This document shows positions 47,770 through 61,200 of a stretch of 64,000 nt of DNA, piece by piece (position 1 is the stretch's first letter; each line of letters starts with the position of its first letter). The notes beneath the pieces are model-generated. The model saw only the letters and a program-made list of their open reading frames with translations. It was not told where the DNA came from and searched no databases. The translations under genes were made by a program, and so were the position numbers. The stretch comes from Ctena decussata. Taxonomy: Eukaryota > Mollusca > Bivalvia > Lucinida > Lucinidae. The DNA lies in NCBI GenBank assembly GCA_963989385.1, contig OZ022502.1, forward strand, positions 1,317,501-1,381,500. Direction: 5' to 3'.

Positions 47770-49036
47770 ATTGCAGTTTCTTGGACATTTTTCTGGTGAT
47801 CTCACGTCCCCAACAATTCTCCTCACCTCGATATAGTCACGCGCGGTACTGAAAATTCAGTTTTTGGATGTAGGGTAGTATAAAGTTTGTAAAAAATGAC
47901 CGCACTTATATTTCTTTGATTTTCCTACAAAATATATCAAAAGATTTGTAAGATAGTGTAGAATACTAGGATAACACAACATTTTTGACTTAAGATCGGT
48001 GCTTTAAGAAAAACGTAGAAAACTGAGTAACTTTTTGCTCATTTTCTCTATTTTCCCTATATACTATTAGGAAATGATGGCCATATCAATCAGAGCAAAA
48101 ATGACCGCATTAAATGTAAACTTAAAATTTTGAAAAAAATATCTATGTGCAGCTAAAAAAGAGCACTATATTGACCTAACACAACATTTTTCATTTTTTA
48201 TTCAGGGAAGACAAAAAAAAAAGAAAAACTGTCAATGTCCTATCTAATTCAATGCTATTTCAAGCTCACGCGATATCGTCGTTTACAGGTAGATTATACG
48301 GGGCTGAGGAAAAAAGTTGCCCATGACATAAAAATGCCCATATCTCTGCTCATAGACAAAACAAACATATGCTGTCAGTATTCATTCTAATTACGTTTTA
48401 CTTGCCATTTATATTTAAATTGTGGAATCACGTTATTCTGAGGATTCACGAAGAAGAAACATTATTATTTCTGTATGAACCCGTTTACTCAGATGTTAAG
48501 CAACACAAACCATGCATTTATTCCTTTATTATTACTATTAATTATTATTATCATTATTATTCCATTTGTCCTGTTACAAACTAACCCCATGGGTACAGGG
48601 CAAGCCCACAGAGTTTCCGGCTATCTTTCTCACCTCTTGTCATCCCTTTCATCTAACACTCAAATAGCCGTATTCGACTGGTAAGGTACGTGAAATTCCG
48701 GGAAATTTATGCGTGGGCGTGTGATAGGTTCTTGTAACAGCCGGTCACATGGCCCAATCGAATTCGAGGATTTTTTCAAGTTCTTAAGCGATCGTGCTAC
48801 ACGACAGGCACTTATTCTCACAATAACCCTGACTGCCCCGTCACTGTCATAAAAGTAAAAAAAAGTAATTATTTTCATAGACTGAAATAAAGTGCACCAT
48901 TCTCGCTTTACTCTCAATCAAACATGGGAATATTTACAATAAACAGTGAACCTCTTTCCCAAATATGACGACGTCATACTGAAAAAGATTGTTTCTGTTG
49001 CTAAAAAACATGCAATTTAAAGTAAACTTGAATGAG

Positions 49037-49061
49037 GGGGGGGGGGGGGGGGGGGGGGGGA
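49037..49061 (+). repeat. Poly-G tract
   Basis: About 24 consecutive G followed by aggtgg. Confidence 0.95.
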
Positions 49062-49479
49062 GGTGGCGAGCGGGAGAACGGTCAAATCATACCACGCAGG
49101 TCCTTATTGATAACGAGATAATGTATCTGGTTTTTGGACCCAGTGAGTTTCTATATTAGTCACAAGAACTTGTTTTTACATCTTTTGTAACTAACCAGCC
49201 CAGACTTCAATTTCGACATTGTACTCAGGTCTATTGAACGAGGCATGTTAAGGCGGTTTCCTCTTAATAACTGCTGAATAAGTTCTGAAAACAAATAGGA
49301 ATCCATAGGGCAGATTAGATATTAGTTTTGTCATATGAGATCAGAGGATATATTCTGAGAAATTAGAAAATTTTGATTGGTTTAGAATCTTGTTCTAGAT
49401 CATTAATTTTAAATTGTTTGGATCTATTTTGATGTTAATCAGTCTTTGAAAAGACTGCCTTTAAAAAGATAAGAAATCA

Positions 49480-49610
49480 CAGTGTGCTTTTCTCTGGTTT
49501 TCGACATCTGAGATATTGTCAGGGTCACTGATGAGCCTTGAATAGCCGAAACTTTGAAGTCTGGCCCATGTGACCTCTGTGAATCCTCTTGAAAGAAATC
49601 TCTAAGATTT
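49480..49610 (-). repeat. Dispersed repeat family D, minus orientation
   Basis: Contains agtgtgcttttctctggttt, ctgatgagcctt and gtctggcccatgtg, the reverse complement of blocks at 19040-19160. Confidence 0.6.
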
Positions 49611-51590
49611 TAATTTGGAAGCGAAAGGACACATGACGAAAAAAGACAGTGGACTCTGTTCTATTGTGCCTGTTCATTTTGCGCAGCAACAGCACCGGCT
49701 TTGGTTATACTGTGTTTTCAAGCTTACCACTTTTTCTTTTTTGTGTTATCCTTGGTATTGATTGGCAAGCCATGGTACATTCAAATGTGAGATATTTTAC
49801 ATGTGTATGTTTTACATGTATATTTAATATCCCATTGTTTTATCATGTAATGCTGATCTGTGATATCGAAATAAATCAATCAATCAACCACAATAGACTC
49901 CAAACATTATCTCAAAGAACTGCACTGACGAAGTGCAGGAGCTGTTTTCGGTCACCAAACGTCACCAGTTGCAGTAAAGATAAATAAGTTTTAGGAACCC
50001 ATATTTTGGAACCAATGAACACAAGGAAGAAAGAAAACAGGAGACTCAATTTTAATGAGTCTCTGTAGTGTGCATGGCCATCAGCTGTCATACCGATGTT
50101 TAATACTAAAACCTTAAGCTCATTGTTCTTATTGCAACTATGTTATTTGCTGTTATTCGTTTAATTTCCCTTTCTGGACATTATTCTACCTTCCCCTTGA
50201 CTCTTTGAGCACAACGCCTAATTTGTTCGATAACACATTAAAACCAACATACACTATCGGCATTGTATTGTTATCACTTATTGTATTTCACATGACTATT
50301 ACAGAAAATCGGCAAAGCTTGGTCCGTGGTGCATGATTTCAATTTATCATAAAGTGCTAAGACCAATTTCCGAGGATGTGCAGCCTGGTATTTTTTCGCT
50401 GTTCGCATCGACAATCTATGAATCCTGTGGAAAGTCTAGGGCGATTAGTGGAAAAATAAGAGTTTCTCCCCCTAGCTACCTTCTCAGAATCATTCTGAAG
50501 TTTGCAGGGTTCTTCTTCATGGTCAGTAAATGTGCATGTGACTTTTGGGTGATGGTCGAATAATTTTATCACATTTTTGTGTTTGGAACGTCGTAATTTT
50601 CAGGCTGCATGAGGAAGGTTTTGCAGGCTTGAAGACTGAGTTACTTCCCTTGGAAAGGCTCTCTCCGAGCATGTATACCGGTCTGCAGAAAAAATGCACT
50701 AATTTATGCAGAAGATATACAAACTTTTTTGTGGGAACTTACCTAAATGACATGAGCTACCAGTAAAAGCTTAGATCAGCCTGCATATTGTGGGAACTTA
50801 CCTTAATGACAGCCCCATTTCCGTCTATTGTCTTCTTTTTTTTTTTTTGGTCTAGTTTTATATATTTACCATTTTTCTGTCGAAAAAACTCTCATACCTT
50901 TGTTAAACAAAGCGCCCATTCAGGTGCGACGCCATGTTTTCTTCGAATGTGACGAAGTGACGAAAACGTTTTAGCGTTACGGCAAACGACGTCATGATAA
51001 CCATAGCAGGAAACAATGTCGCTGCGTCAAAACGTATGCGCACGAACACTGAGGTGATTTCCGTTTACTCATATAAATATTCGAAAAGTCTAAAAGTAAA
51101 TGCGGTCATAAAAGAACCAAAATCATAATTCTGAACTCATAAACCATAGAAACATTGACAAATCCGAAATATTTAGATACACTGACATGGACCCCTAAAG
51201 GAAGTGTGATCAGGTGCTCGCGAGTAATAAGTATAATGCATCCACCATGACTGATAATTCTGTTATTATATGTTTATAGTGAAGTTGATTACCTCGCTGT
51301 TTTTAAATATTCCAACGCTGACGAGTTATCTCGCTTTGTCTTCTTTTTCAGATGTCTCTGAAATTACTCAACTGTCTGCAGAAGTTGCATAACGTCTTGC
51401 TTCAAATTCTCCATATTATGACCACCAACATCGTATCCAGGAATTTAAAAAATCACAACCATTAGTATTTACTAGCTTCTTATGTTTCCCCCATCATACA
51501 ATTTTGATAGAACTTGGTTCTATCTTCTAAATCCCACCTAAGAAACCGAAAAAAAGAATTAATGTAATAACGCAGCCAAACAAAATAATT

Positions 51591-51817
51591 GAGCCGCGAC
51601 GCGACAAAACCAACAAAGTGACATATGCGCACAGCGAAGACTCAGATGTATACGCCCAGTCTGTTCAGAGTCTTTGCTGTGCGCTTCAAGTGTAGCTTAG
51701 GGTCTAAGCTACCTCCATACCAACAGCGAAGACTCTGATCGACTGGCGGTATGTCCAAGCTGGTCTGAGTCTTTGCTGGATGCACATGCCACTTTGTTGC
51801 TTTTGTCAATGCCTGTG
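51591..51817. mobile_element. Palindromic MITE family A, copy 13 (diverged)
   Basis: Starts gagccgcgacgcgac. The right end is worn (ttgttgcttttgtcaatgcc) and the terminal gcggctc is lost. Confidence 0.85.
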
Positions 51818-51894
51818 GTAAGCTATGATTATGGTTGATTCGAGACATCTTCAAAGACTAATAGAAAACGATCAAACTACAGGTATCACAATAA

Positions 51895-52494
51895 TATACT
51901 CAACCGAATTAAAAACGCAACACCTAATTTTTTTCAATATTTCATAACTCATGTCATATGCAGATCATTTTCGATTTTATTTCTTAACTCAGCAGGGATT
52001 TACGCTTACTGTCCCAGAAATTCATTTCTGTTGATGAAACGGTTCACGCTTGAGAGAGCATTACCGATAGCTATCCGATTTTCAAAAGTCTCAATTAGAG
52101 ATATGTCTGCCAAGGCGCTTGAAATGTTGCATGGTTATGTAAGCCCGCGGTTGAAAGCCAAACATTTCCATTACCACCATCAATGATTTATAGACTTGTA
52201 GAAAGAAATTGACGCACTTGGGAGACCACAGATTATCTTAGACCCGGCGATCGATGCGACGTATACATCCTGTCTCGCGCTAGTTCTGCCTCGTTTTGAG
52301 ACTTTCGAAAATCGAGTAGCCATCGATTGTGCTCTCTCAAGCGTGAACCATTTCATCAACAAAACTGAATTTCTGGGACAGTAGACATTAACCCCTGTCG
52401 ATTTTAGAAATTAAAGTGAAAATAATTTGCATATGCCATGAGCTATGCAATATTGGATAAATTATGTGTTGCGTTTTTAATTCGGTTGAGTATA
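51895..52494. mobile_element. 600-bp foldback/TIR element
   Basis: Termini tatactcaaccgaattaaaa / ttttaattcggttgagtata. Arms of about 200 bp include gcaacac, atcattttcg, tgtcccagaaattcatttct and cggttcacgcttgagagagc with their inverses at 52290-52480. TA ends suggest a Tc1/mariner-type MITE. Confidence 0.88.
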
Positions 52495-52539
52495 GTAAAC
52501 CACAACACAAGCTCTGCCTTGGCACAGTCGGTAATTCAC

Positions 52540-52745
52540 GGGGGCTATACCAATTTGGCTATCTGGCATTTCGACCGAGTCTGTACTATACAAAGTGGCT
52601 TTCGACCGAGAATACGATAGTAAGCATTGCCAATAACGGTAAATGGAAATATTGTTAATGGTTGTCGACCGAGCTGATACTGTTACCGATTGTCTCGGTC
52701 GACAGCAACTTTAGCATGTATAGTAATTGACTGACTCGGTCGAAA
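52540..52745. repeat. Hairpin array of TTTCGACCGAG units
   Basis: TTTCGACCGAG or GTCGACCGAG occurs three times forward (about 52568, 52601, 52663) and as CTCGGTCGAC/CTCGGTCGAA twice in reverse (about 52697, 52736), a palindromic arrangement like 40158-40500, whose unit also reads GCTTNC..CCGAGNCTGT. Confidence 0.7.
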
Positions 52746-52771
52746 GCACAAGTAGGGAAATTGTTATTACC

Positions 52772-53066
52772 CCCGTGTAATTACTGGGGGCTTAAACCGG
52801 TTTTACAAGCTTTGCCCTGTTGTGGTTCACAAACACACATCATTCGAAACACCTAAAACAACTATCTTTACCAATTCCCTATTTTAATTAAAAAAAACAA
52901 CAACAAAAAACAGAAAGCAAAGTGAGCAGCTTTTCAGGTGACTATACTGCTATAAGACTACAGGTGAGCGGACACAATAAAAAACAACGGACGGAAGCAC
53001 CGCCTTCGAACGGTCAGCAATAAAGTAATAGATAACTGGGAGGAGGGGGAGGGGGCTTAAACCGGT
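52772..53066 (-). mobile_element. Diverged retroelement 3'-tail fragment(s)
   Basis: agtgagcagctt...cgccttcgaacggtcagcaat...gggggcttaaaccgg aligns in order with 20448-20625, so in minus orientation. A second tail-like piece taattactgggggcttaaac is at 52775-52800. Confidence 0.65.
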
Positions 53067-53234
53067 CACACGTGACACGAAGTATCCCTCACGTGGTGCT
53101 GGTCTGGTGAGTTAAAAGGGCTGCGTTACAAAAATCCAAGCGGAAGAAATCGGAATATACTCATATAGATTATCTGTATTTTCAAGCTCCTTCAATAAAG
53201 TAATTTGAACGTTGCTTTTCTTGTAAGCATATTC

Positions 53235-53471
53235 GAGTTGCGAAACAAGAAAACCAACATAGTGGTTGTGCGCCCAGCGAAGACTCAGATCAGCTTGGGC
53301 ATCCGCCCAGTCTGATCAGAGTCTTCGCTCTCCGCATGAAGGTAGCTTAGGCCCTCAGCTACCATTTAATTGCACAGCAAAGACTTTGATCACACTGGGC
53401 AGATGCCCAGGCTGAGCTGAATCTGCGCAGGGCGCATAATCACCTTGTTGGTTTTCTCGTGTCGCGGCTCA
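53235..53471. mobile_element. Palindromic MITE family A, copy 14
   Basis: Starts gagttgcgaaacaag (diverged), ends ctcgtgtcgcggctca. Confidence 0.9.
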
Positions 53472-54002
53472 TTTTCACACTGGTCTGGCATTCAACACAG
53501 GTAACGAAGACAACGTACATGAATCTTGCTTGTTCCGCTCATCAGGATAAGTTTGTTTCAGAAGTATATTCTCACGGACCATCCGATCCCCGGCTTTTGA
53601 AATAGGAATCAAAAGTTTTACTGAATTCGTATGCATATTCAAGAAATGCTTGAAAACAATTTTTGGGCTACAACGTCTATGCAACGAATCGGTAAAGAAA
53701 CTTATTCAAACACTGCATATATACTAGACGGAATTTCTTTAAAAATCTAGTCTGACTAAGAGGTATAACAAACTGTCGGGTCCGTAAGAATAATAGTTCG
53801 AAATTAATCTAAGAGATAAGCGAAAAAAAATCAAGTTTTTAGTATGTTGCCTTCGTTGCCTGTGATGAATGCCAGACCAGTGTGATTTTACTTTGAAGTG
53901 TTTTCCTGAGAGATCTTGCTGACTAGAATAGTCTATGTTCTTATACTCTTCTTATGTACAAAGTGCTCAGCCTTGGTGCATTTAACACCGTTTTTTGAAA
54001 GA

Positions 54003-55218
54003 TCATGGTTTGCTAAACAACAAAGCAGGAATTTGTCCTGTTGTGACATCAGTACCATTTAGACTTCTGTTACTGTTTATGAACTCGAACTGGATATCCT
54101 CCGTTACCACGGTAGCTATTCCGCCATTTCCTTGAATCGTCGGTTTACCTTTCATAATTATCTGCACTGTAAAAATCCGTTGTTTTGGAATCCTCACCGC
54201 CTGAGTCAACATGACGTCATAAACCTTTGCTTTATTTGTGAATATGTTCATTTGTTCCCGCCGAAGCTCATTTCTGAACTCATCAAACAGGGAAATTGTC
54301 ACGGTATAATAATCTGTCCCCGTGTACGGTCCAAATATTTGCACACCTCTAAATATTATAGTGTTTGAGCAGCGAAACGATATTGCATCTGGGCTGTTTA
54401 GATTCCATGGCCCGGCTATGCCTTTGTATCTGATAACTCTCAGAACAGGTTGTTCCGGTTCTATGTAAACGTTATCGTAAGAAGGAGTTTGTCTTATAAA
54501 TTGGTCAGCTTTCATATCGCCTGCTTCAATCGGTAAGATTGGCTTTCTTCCATATTTTTGTCCCTGTGGTGACGTCAATGACCTGTCTACGTCATAATTA
54601 TCATCTGCTCTGGCCAGGAGCTCCTTCTTGATGGAATATTTTCTTCTTTGTTTGCGGTTGAATTTCTCCGGTAATATGTTAATTTCACCGTGAAAATATT
54701 GAAATAAAGCTATCTTTTCGTCCGCTCGCAGCACATTAGCTTTTGAAATTCTATGAGAAAAGACGTTTACGTCAATCAAAGGGAAACGAACATAGAACAG
54801 CATGTCACCAAGAACCTCCCGCCTGTTTGAGTCACTCAGCTGCAACTTCCTTGGACTGCGCGCGCATTCTCCGTTCGCCCAGTTAATCAACGCGTCATAA
54901 ACCTGAGTCTCGTCTGCTAGTAGGTCGTCTGATTTGACAACTTCCGTTACACACTCCTTACAAAGGTCGCGAAAATTAGGAACTTTCAAAACGTCATCTG
55001 CGTTCACGTATATAAATCTTAAGCACTTTTCATAGACATTCTGTTCATTGTAAGTATGAGCACTTTCCAGTATTTTGCAGACGTTGTCCGAACTCATTTC
55101 TGAGAGTAGATATTCGAAACATTTCCTGAGTAATGAAGTCACACCAAACTTGTAGGTGGGGTGAAGTAGTACTGTTGCTAGGCGAATGTTCAGTTCAATC
55201 TCGTCAGTGTAAAAATAT
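54003..55218 (-). CDS. BTB gene 2, terminal exon (BTB end, BACK, linker, PHR)
   Basis: Begins TYFYTDEIELNIRL after acceptor attttccag; ends with the stop (TCA on the plus strand at 54003-54005). The linker between BACK and PHR contains NRKQRRKYSIKKELL, basic as in gene 1 but otherwise different. Confidence 0.96.
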
Positions 55219-58200
55219 CTGGAAAATATTAGGATAACACGATATATAGAGAATACCATGTTAGTGTCTTTTGATAAGTTTATCAGGCGAGACTAGAAAC
55301 ACGTAGCAATGGCGAGGCTTGCCGAGCCAGTCCGACGTGTTTCTGGTCCAGCCTGATAAACTTGATATCAAAAGACACTTACATGGCTTTCTATTTATCA
55401 TGCACCATTAGAAGGTTTTACGGTTTAAAGAGATTCAAACAAATGAAAAGCAAACGCAGCTTTGTTCGAACTTGCTGACGTCTCGAATGCGTTATGACGT
55501 AAGTCAGTGACGTCATTCAACCAATCGAAAGCTGTTATCACGGCCAACGTCAGTATACAGCCAATCGTATTCAGAGATCGCTTTTAAAGACATGACCTGA
55601 TAACATTCGCGCAAGCGCAGTTCTACAGTGACATGATATCACATTGTGTTATCATACCCCTGTTTTCAGTGGAATTTTGTAGCATGATAAAAAAATTATT
55701 AAGGTGGTGAAAAGGACCAAATTTAAGTTGTCTGAAGCACTACTAAATTAAACTAAATGTTTTAAATTGTAAGTTATGCCCTGACATTGGATTCTGTACA
55801 ATGACAGACAAAGAACAGATTTGATTTTGATTTGATTTGATGCTTAAAGTCCACGGTAAACAGCAATGGTCATGTCGGGACGGTCAGTTAACCTAACCAC
55901 ACCATTCCTGGGCAGGCTTAGACCTGCTAAGCGGTTAACCAGTACCAAGTGCACATACTTTCGCCAGTAACTGATAACTGCCCTTCTTGAATCAGCGGAA
56001 GGAGAAACGAAAGTATGTGGCCAGACCGGGTTTCGAACCCAGGACCTCTGACTTATGAGTCAGGTTCCCTACCGATTGCGCTACGCGGCCCGGCACAAAG
56101 AACAGAAGACAGTAGTTATTGCTTTGACTATAGTGTTGGAGCATTCAAAGTTTGAAGAATCGCAAAGACTTCTTTTTTACTGTCCTTTTTGTTTTTGTTT
56201 GCTTAGAACTTATTAACAAATAAAATTCGACACCATCAGCTCCATTTCACAATGACTTTTTTAACCCTTTCAGTGCCAGACGTTATTTCAAGACGCGGAG
56301 ACGTCGGGCTAATTACGTTTGTTTTTGTTTATTTGACCAAAATAACGTTGCGCGTCTGACGTAACGTCACTTGTGTTAGCGCGCAAATACTGTGGGCCGA
56401 TCGAAAAATTAGAAATCAACAATAACAGAAGAGAAAAAAAAAACGTTTTAGGTATAAAGTAAATCAAAGACCACAAACCCTCAACCCTGCCGGAATCAAC
56501 ATATTGTTGAACGTCTATGATTATGAATTTCTATGTATGACAACTGCACAAAGTAGTGGCGCTCGGCTATGGTACAGAACGTTGCGGATTCGCATCTCTA
56601 TTGGGCCAACCAGAACTTAAAACTCTATAGACCCAGTTGTAAATTGGTACCTTTTTCGAATGCGGGAAGGATAAAGACAGCGAAAAGAGAGCAAAGGGCT
56701 TCGCCTTCTGTGTTGTGACCTCGATACCGTGGTCTCTAATTCTCACTACGGGTGAATTATCAGGTAGCATGCCTACTTTGGATCGGTGATGTCTATGTGT
56801 GTGTGTGAGAGAGAGAGAGATCTCAGGGTACGATGGGAAAGGTCATGGAAGTCTCGCTCGCTTTCTCTATCGCTCTCTCTCTCTGAAATGCAGTAAATTG
56901 AACATGAGAGAAAGAGAAAGCTCTTAGGGTATGATGGGAGAGAGAGAGCATGGGAGTCTCTCTCTCTCTCCCTCTCTTGAAATGCAGCAGACTGGAGAGA
57001 GAGAAAGAGGGAGGGTGATCTAGAGAAAGGAATCTCAGGGTACGATGAGAAAGGGCATCTCCCCCTCTCTCTCTCTTGAAATGCTTGAAGATGAGAAAGT
57101 GAGAGAGAGGGGGAATCTCAGGGTACGATGAGAAAGGGCATCTCTTTCTCTCTCTCTCTCTCTTGAAATGCAGCATACTGAACATAGGAAATCTGTCTAT
57201 ACGAATAGTCAACTTTTACATAAAGTAATTTATCTGTGTTATGATTTTTTTCTGCCAGATCTACAGCTGGAGTCAATTTTTGGAGAACAAAAATCTTCTA
57301 TTATCAATATTCTTCTATATCTCCTTCAGTTATAAACGGAGTATTCATCGGGTTCTGATCAGACTCTATCTTCTTGAGTTACAGACCTTGATGTGTCCAG
57401 TGAGATCACTATGGCTGTCGCCGTCAGAAGTCAATTCCTCAACGCCAAACCCCCTTTCCCCCACGAAAAAATGGCTATAGGAAAGACGACAAAATAGGGG
57501 ATAAGCCCCACCTCACAGAGCCATTTTTCTTCCATACACCGGAAAATTGGCCATTAGAGAACTAGGCATATAGTAGGATTTCCAGTTTCCAGCATAGCTG
57601 AATTCAGAGAGACACATACATAGATACGCACACGAATTTTAGCATATTGGCCCGTACACAGGAACGTTTTCACGCCCGCACCATGCCATTTCTGTCTAGC
57701 TTGGCAATAGCTGCAGAAGCAAAGAACTTGAAATCACTTTTGACCCTTTCCTCGCCATTTTTTCTTACCAGACAGCCTGGCAGACAGACAGACAGACAGA
57801 CAGACAGGCACAAAAAAGTGCATGGGTCTTACTTTCCACTAAAAGAACTTTTTCCGCGATCGCTTTTTATACTCTTACACACATACATACATTTGCAGAT
57901 AAGAACACACACACAAACGCATGCAGAGGCGCAGATGCAGTTTTTTCGTTTTATCCCGTCGTGCTTGTTTTAGCGTGGCAAGGGCGCAAAAGTCTATACG
58001 CAAATACGCAGGTGCGTAATGAAATTTTGTCAAACTGTCAATATTTCAACACGCACCTGCATATTTGACGATGCTGAAATTTTGTATATTGGACAAAATT
58101 TCAATAGTAACTGCAAACAGCCGAGACTACATGAAATATCTTTGGGCTAAACTCTTTTTGCCCTCAACCATACTTGTGTGTAACATGTAAAGGCCCCTAA

Positions 58201-61200
58201 GTTATGCCTCTGCGTGGTCGCAGTCCCGGGTACGAAACCGGCATGACAGACACAGTTCCTCTGTGTATGTTGTGCTTTACATGTACACGTTCAGGTTTGC
58301 CGGTATTGAGGGCGGTTTGTGGGATAAGATGGTATTAATTCCTAACCATTGCCTATCTTTTAACTTTGATGAGGTAGATGCTACAGTATACTCAGCGACA
58401 TTGCTGTCACCGACTACTACCCGATACTAAGGACGTACTGGGTGCGGATTAACATGGTTTATTGGACTGAAGAAATTAATTTGCCATACTTCGTCGGTGG
58501 GAGTCGAGCCAACGACTCCATGCGTGGAAAGCGGACTTCCAGTCTTCCATGCAAGGCACTCCTATGCACACACGCACAAGTGAACGCTCGCACAAACACA
58601 TGTACATGTTTTCATGTATATGCGCGCAACCATGTACACACATACTCTTTTATTGCAGACACGGAAAGACAGATCTCCCCAAAACAAAAATAGGACAGAC
58701 TGATAGACACATGTATTCAGTCTAGAATCTATTATTCGGTGGTGGTTTTTCGGACCGTACTCGCATTTCTGTTTTAAATTTTAACTTCACTATTACAATT
58801 TCCTCGTTTTATGATGGAATTTGCTCCCACAACTCTTATAAGAGTAGAGTTGTGGGAGCAAATTCCATCATAAAACGAGGAAATTGGCTGTAGTCTTTTT
58901 TACAGGGGATATTTTACTATATAGCCATTTTGACTAAGGTACAATCACAGATATTTCCTTTGGAAGGGAGAGAAACTATTATGGGGTGGGGGAGCTACTC
59001 AGTCTCAGACAGTTGCAACGCATCCTCCAGTTTTCATCTGGTTATGAAAAAAATTCAAGAATCTGAATGAAGTAAATGGGTACCCTTCTGTAGAAGTTAT
59101 GGTCCTTCATCAGTTCAGTAAGATAGATGTTGTGGATACAAAGGGTTACGATCTGACCCTTTCAGAGCCCTGAATTTGTCTAGCTACTTACTCGTACATG
59201 TATGACGGTTACTATTTCTTCGGCATTCAGCTGATTGTCGTCAAGTTCCTTTGTCATACTGATAACACAATACACAGTTCCGAGCCACATGCAGAATGCC
59301 AATCAAAGTCACATGATAGTGTAAAACTGACCAATGCAACGACAACTTTGCACGTGACATAGTCTCACAAACAAAATCGCATGTGTTCTGTGTCTTACAA
59401 AAGTCCGTGGATTTGCAATACAGTCAATGGAGGGATGCATACCTGTTAAAAGTAGTCGTGGTTTTCGGAACTATGAATCCGATGAGGGTCATATTTCAGT
59501 ATATTTACTTTGGCCAGAAAGTAAATATACTTCAGTGATTCCAATTTTTACTTTTCATTCTGATCAGGGCCACTTCTTGCGTGGGTTTTTGTCCCGTTTA
59601 CTTATTATCCCCACCGGAAGCCAAAATAAAGGGACACATGTCGGTATGTTGATCTCTTATGTAAACCTAGATTGGCTCTCACACAGCACAATCTGTTCAT
59701 GGCAATTTGGCCTAATAACAAATGCCTTGATTAGACAGAATACGTACTGTACGAAGAAACAGATTTTTTCCATGACGCAGACGGGCCTCCGTTAGAACAT
59801 TAGTTCTGATCATTACTTCTGTGGTAGAACTGTTGGTGCAAGCCTCGGCGGTGCACGTGAGAAAGCCAAGGTCTGCTTGGGGAAGGTCGGTTATTTTTTT
59901 CCAGGAGCTCCGGTTTTCGCACACCTCTGTTTAACGATCGGCTCGTCATAAGCGAAATATTTGTGATAGGGCCACAAAACCTATAAAAATGCATAACGCA
60001 GCTGAAACAGCGCGCGCCTACAAGAAGTACCACTTTTTTGAAAACAGAATATATAATAAGTGGAATACAGTGAATGTGATGTTGAAATCCGGTGAAAAGC
60101 TGTGGCAGGAAAATTTAAAAAAAAGAAAAAAAGAAAAAGGTAAACATTCCTGGCAATAAACTTTCAACGGCCTTTATCGTAGTTTGGACACAGTATTCGA
60201 GAGAGGGATCCCTCTCATTTCACTGTATTTTGACCCTCTCTGGTTCGTAATAGGGCGGCCGGGTTTTCAGCTGTTGGCCCAACGGAAAGTCGTCTGTTAC
60301 CTGCTGCGCCTCACCATCACTCAGTCGCAGGATCCTGTTACTCGGGGGCCCAGTAGATGCATGCTATGAATCGAGTCAGCAAACAGCTGCGCGCGAGCTT
60401 ACGTACGTTTGTGAATGTGTAGGATGAAATGTTTCTTCAAAATATGGTACAAGGTATCGCTAATAACTATTGTAATAACAAAAATAATAATTATTATTAT
60501 ATTTATTACTATTTTTATTTTGACGCATATGCAAAGAACTGGTAAATGTAACGCATGTATTATAAAAGCTTGATGAATGAGATAGTGGCATAAAACTCAC
60601 CTATTTACAGTAAAATATTTTATATAATTTCAAAAACAGGTTTGGTTTTACTGTTTTTTATCAGCATATGAAAATACGCATATGTTTTAGCAAATCTACA
60701 CGCGTGCCTGTCTCGAAAGAACCAACCTTCATATGAACACCTACGTAGAGTACTTTTCAAACAACCCTGCTCTATGGCGGGACGTTTCGCGTCATTACTG
60801 GCGCCAAGTCTGCCGGACGTTACGTCATCGAAACAATTAAACTTTTAAAAGCATTTTTTGGTTGTAAAACGGTAAAACAAATAACCAAGATAAAGGTAAC
60901 ATCATAATAAATATACCTGTAAAAGATTTTCTCAAAATTATCGCTATGTATTGTCATTGTAACTTGGAACTATTTATGGTCACTGAAGTGGCCCTCTGGC
61001 ACAGGGCTGGTTAACCTCTTGTACTCAAATGCAGTATAAAGATTGGCAAGTTCTAATTTTTAAACTAAACGCAGATGCAAGCTGTACTAGTACAACATAA
61101 CGTTAGTAGGTATACTTACGTGATTAATTCTCTGAAAATGTCAGGTTGGATATCAGGGATGGCCAAAAGAGTGTCAATTTCACCTCGGAATCGTTGTAAT

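Larger units (their letters stand above)
44070..54002. other. Intergenic region between convergent BTB genes
   Basis: No supported gene. Holds (GAAA)n, foldbacks at 45312-45461, 46637-46900, 51895-52494, paired arms at 46154-46194/46530-46560, family A MITEs at 47161, 51591 and 53235, poly-A, poly-G, and retroelement-tail fragments with a hairpin array at 52540-53066. Stretches 44830-45300, 45480-46070, 47860-49030 and 49610-51590 are otherwise featureless by eye. Confidence 0.7.
55219..61119 (-). other. Large intron of BTB gene 2
   Basis: 5.9 kb between the second and third exons. Contains a hairpin (55257-55385), a SINE (55808-56106), a GA/CT satellite (56790-57190), CAGA and CA microsatellites, and a perfect hairpin (58796-58886). 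Stretches 56110-56780, 57190-58780 and 58890-61119 show no supported feature; 60470-60530 is AT-rich low complexity. Confidence 0.7.

Noticed and set aside
50333..50563. 76-residue frame
   Set aside because: No domain or family resemblance; isolated in intergenic repeats.
56019..56090. Functional tRNA-Met gene on the minus strand
   Set aside because: Right length and boxes, but D and anticodon stems do not pair and it is the head of a SINE with target duplications.
56823..57212. 129-residue minus frame with repeated HFKRER
   Set aside because: Translation of a GA/CT satellite.
59427..59795. 122-residue frame
   Set aside because: No recognisable domain, no splice context, and overlaps a small hairpin (about 59496-59533). 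Probably chance.
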